The notes beneath the pieces were generated by a model, which was given only the letters and a program-made list of their open reading frames with translations, was not told where the DNA came from and searched no databases. The position numbers and the translations under genes were made by a program. Below are positions 7,301 to 7,954 of a DNA stretch of 7,954 bases, piece after piece; position 1 is the first letter of the stretch, and each line of letters opens with the position of its first letter. The stretch comes from Phycisphaerales bacterium (GTDB lineage: Bacteria; Planctomycetota; Phycisphaerae; Sedimentisphaerales; Anaerohalosphaeraceae): the NCBI GenBank assembly GCA_011053245.1, contig DRGS01000088.1:1-7954 (forward strand). Reading direction: 5' to 3'.

Positions 7301-7954
7301 ATTCCGTAATCCTGTCCCTTGGGGCAGCACCAGTCAATCCTGCCGTCTTTGACATGCTTCAGAAGATTAACTTTTCCTGAAAAATGCCAATGTTCCTTTT
7401 CCTTCGGATAAGCCCACGCTCCAACCATCTCCTTATTCACGTCTTTGATAAAATGTTGTCCGCCGTTGATCGAACCGGAACAATCAATTTCGAGGGAACC
7501 TTGATATGATTTCATGGCAGGCAAATCAGCCACTTCATCCGTCCAGAATCCATTTCCTGGAGACTGGAACACATAGTCATCAAGTCCCACGGTCATGCCT
7601 CTTCTGGCGCACTCACCCGAAAACCAGTTCCATAATTCCCACCATTCCTCGGAGAATGCCGGAGGATCACTGGGTACTACGCTGCCAAACCCGCCGCCTC
7701 GTGGAAGTTCTTTGTCGACATCCGGATGAGCGTGGTGATAGCTGACAACTAAACCATAAACACCGGCCTTTTGCAATTGATCTAATTGTTCAGTCAGATG
7801 CTCCCGATTCAGTTTTACTCCGCTCCACCAGAAAAATGGAGATTCCCCGTAACCCGATGGCGGACAATTGAACTTCTTTTGAGTCTCCGCCTCTGATTCT
7901 ACACGGGGATAGCCTGGCTTGACATGATGATTACTGGCTTGAGCGGAGTATGAC
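4330..7954 (-). CDS. Divergent GH106-like glycoside hydrolase (5' partial)
   Basis: The reading frame runs from the right edge (first full codon 7953-7951) to the TAA at 4332-4330, giving 1207 residues; the start and any signal peptide lie outside the window. Numbering from the first visible residue, the family opening appears as 'SPFFWWSGVKLNREHLTEQL' (38-57) and 'AGVYGLVVSYHHAHPD' (63-78). The first candidate catalytic glutamate is Glu264 in 'CFFQDELHL'. The motif 'FKKRKGYD' (293-300) matches the 'FKQRRGYD' of the other enzyme, and 'RTWLEAFHS' carries the second candidate, Glu409. 'LFCLHGLYYT' then takes the place of 'VFHCYAHQ'. A Rossmann-like region follows (about 485-610), then several beta-sandwiches, ending in a GH2-type sugar-binding domain (about 1105-1180, 'EIWINGQKAGILVGAPWMLDI'). 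It is clearly related to GH106 but belongs to a separate branch, so the cleaved sugar may not be rhamnose. It is convergent with, and therefore transcribed independently of, the plus-strand enzyme. Confidence 0.75.
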   Translation of the reverse strand, partial: SYSAQASNHHVKPGYPRVESEAETQKKFNCPPSGYGESPFFWWSGVKLNREHLTEQLDQLQKAGVYGLVVSYHHAHPDVDKELPRGGGFGSVVPSDPPAFSEEWWELWNWFSGECARRGMTVGLDDYVFQSPGNGFWTDEVADLPAMKSYQGSLEIDCSGSINGGQHFIKDVNKEMVGAWAYPKEKEHWHFSGKVNLLKHVKDGRIDWCCPKGQDYGIAVMTVQQGAMLHPEHGEQLVSHYFQRFEDRLDADARKGMNCFFQDELHLPLEVYSQKTHTLKTQIVWAEDFQSQFKKRKGYDILPELPALLRSIGSRTHKVRLDYYDVALSLAEERYFKPLYNWHNSRGLLYGCDNWGRGLEPLRYIDYFRAIRWFSAPGNDAPREGTALIQTKVSSSVSHLYQRPRTWLEAFHSIGWNARPDMLTQQFDRHYVLGANLFCLHGLYYTLNGGYWEWAPPCFHFRMPYWPHMEHWLKYTERLSYILSQGTHVCDVAIVYPVSSMQAAGTGTDAAFKMASSLHRLGIDFDFIDWQSLERAEVKDGSLNVAGESYRVLVIPDMPTLYYSTMAKANELFSDGGMVLSLVSLPSASNRIGSNDPAIDNFVKRIFGQSVPARQATSKRISRKKGLGLFINKTEGIQNSVDTAVTSIKDYLNILDFTSSSGQGFAMHRKVGKRDLYFVVDVPQQDLCFFRSSGKASLWDPWTGTTSPLAIVRQNHDGTWLRKPTADTRSAMIVFSEGDPLIADDSTQLKKETTMTIDGLWKTELTPTLNNKWGDFRIPAFDDYIGVEARELFAVSEDNAPADWQTVKIDPKYWQTVHCSFGPGYEWIYRPENVNTDVFIKQVLDDNSTLDWKPYEISWRWGIYGDPGPQGYHGLKGRISNDFLVMKQPGHYAFRTGVIIEETTPVRVSVSGYSPSSVWIDGEEVDVNKSIQLKTGLHHLVAIYENISSSLIKRDRFVDLSPRSAVVLLKENIKPASTEPLAMKWFNDPRRLVCDPLGQKPSVSCYRFKSAPGLDSLTFNVYGKTQVWVNGHKQMVKAIKTNENGSTQCVVSLSQAAGEPADVALRVENRVGYRGGAAFPSPIKIKCSKGKIALGDWSDVGVMKFYSGGMWYRKEMVLSDNDCNGSVKLDLGEVIATCEIWINGQKAGILVGAPWMLDISQFIKPGSNSIEVLVYNTLSNHYQSIPSKYKGDPASGLMGPVKILISQ

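Noticed and set aside
1..7954. tRNA, rRNA, CRISPR array, insertion sequence or phage genes
   Set aside because: Read for on both strands; no spaced direct repeats, transposase motifs or tRNA-like arms were seen.

Overview
The window looks like a carbohydrate-degradation region from a Planctomycetota bacterium, most likely of the class Phycisphaerae. This rests on two dockerin-like gene tails at the left edge, with paired calcium loops of the type DxDGDxxxxxxD followed by 'DFAILASQW'. Such tails are very common at the ends of exported proteins in that class. The secreted, polysaccharide-lyase-rich lifestyle implied by two large GH106-type glycosidases fits. No 16S or other marker gene is present, so the assignment is an inference.

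Layout, left to right. Positions 1-187 hold the 3' end of a plus-strand gene that ends in a two-repeat dockerin-like module. Positions 188-425 appear non-coding and carry a degenerate palindromic repeat (322-344). Positions 426-593 hold a second, orphan dockerin-like tail that has lost the start of its first calcium loop; it is open from a TTG at 255 but looks like a gene remnant. Positions 594-698 are a short leader with a small hairpin and a ribosome binding site. Positions 699-4247 encode a complete secreted GH106 alpha-L-rhamnosidase-type enzyme (1182 aa). Positions 4248-4329 are a short convergent intergenic gap with a weak hairpin. Positions 4330-7954 on the minus strand encode a second, more divergent GH106-like enzyme whose 5' end lies beyond the right edge (1207 residues visible).

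The two enzymes face each other tail to tail, so they are not one operon. They share an architecture of catalytic barrel, Rossmann-like middle and C-terminal GH2-type beta-sandwich, and a pair of candidate catalytic glutamates at almost the same spacing (141 and 145 residues). They probably act on related rhamnose-containing or similar deoxy-sugar polysaccharides outside the cytoplasm, but the substrate cannot be read from the sequence.

I see no tRNA, rRNA, CRISPR array, insertion sequence, phage gene or obvious new system. The most interesting points are the divergent second glycosidase and the orphan dockerin tail next to a repeat remnant.
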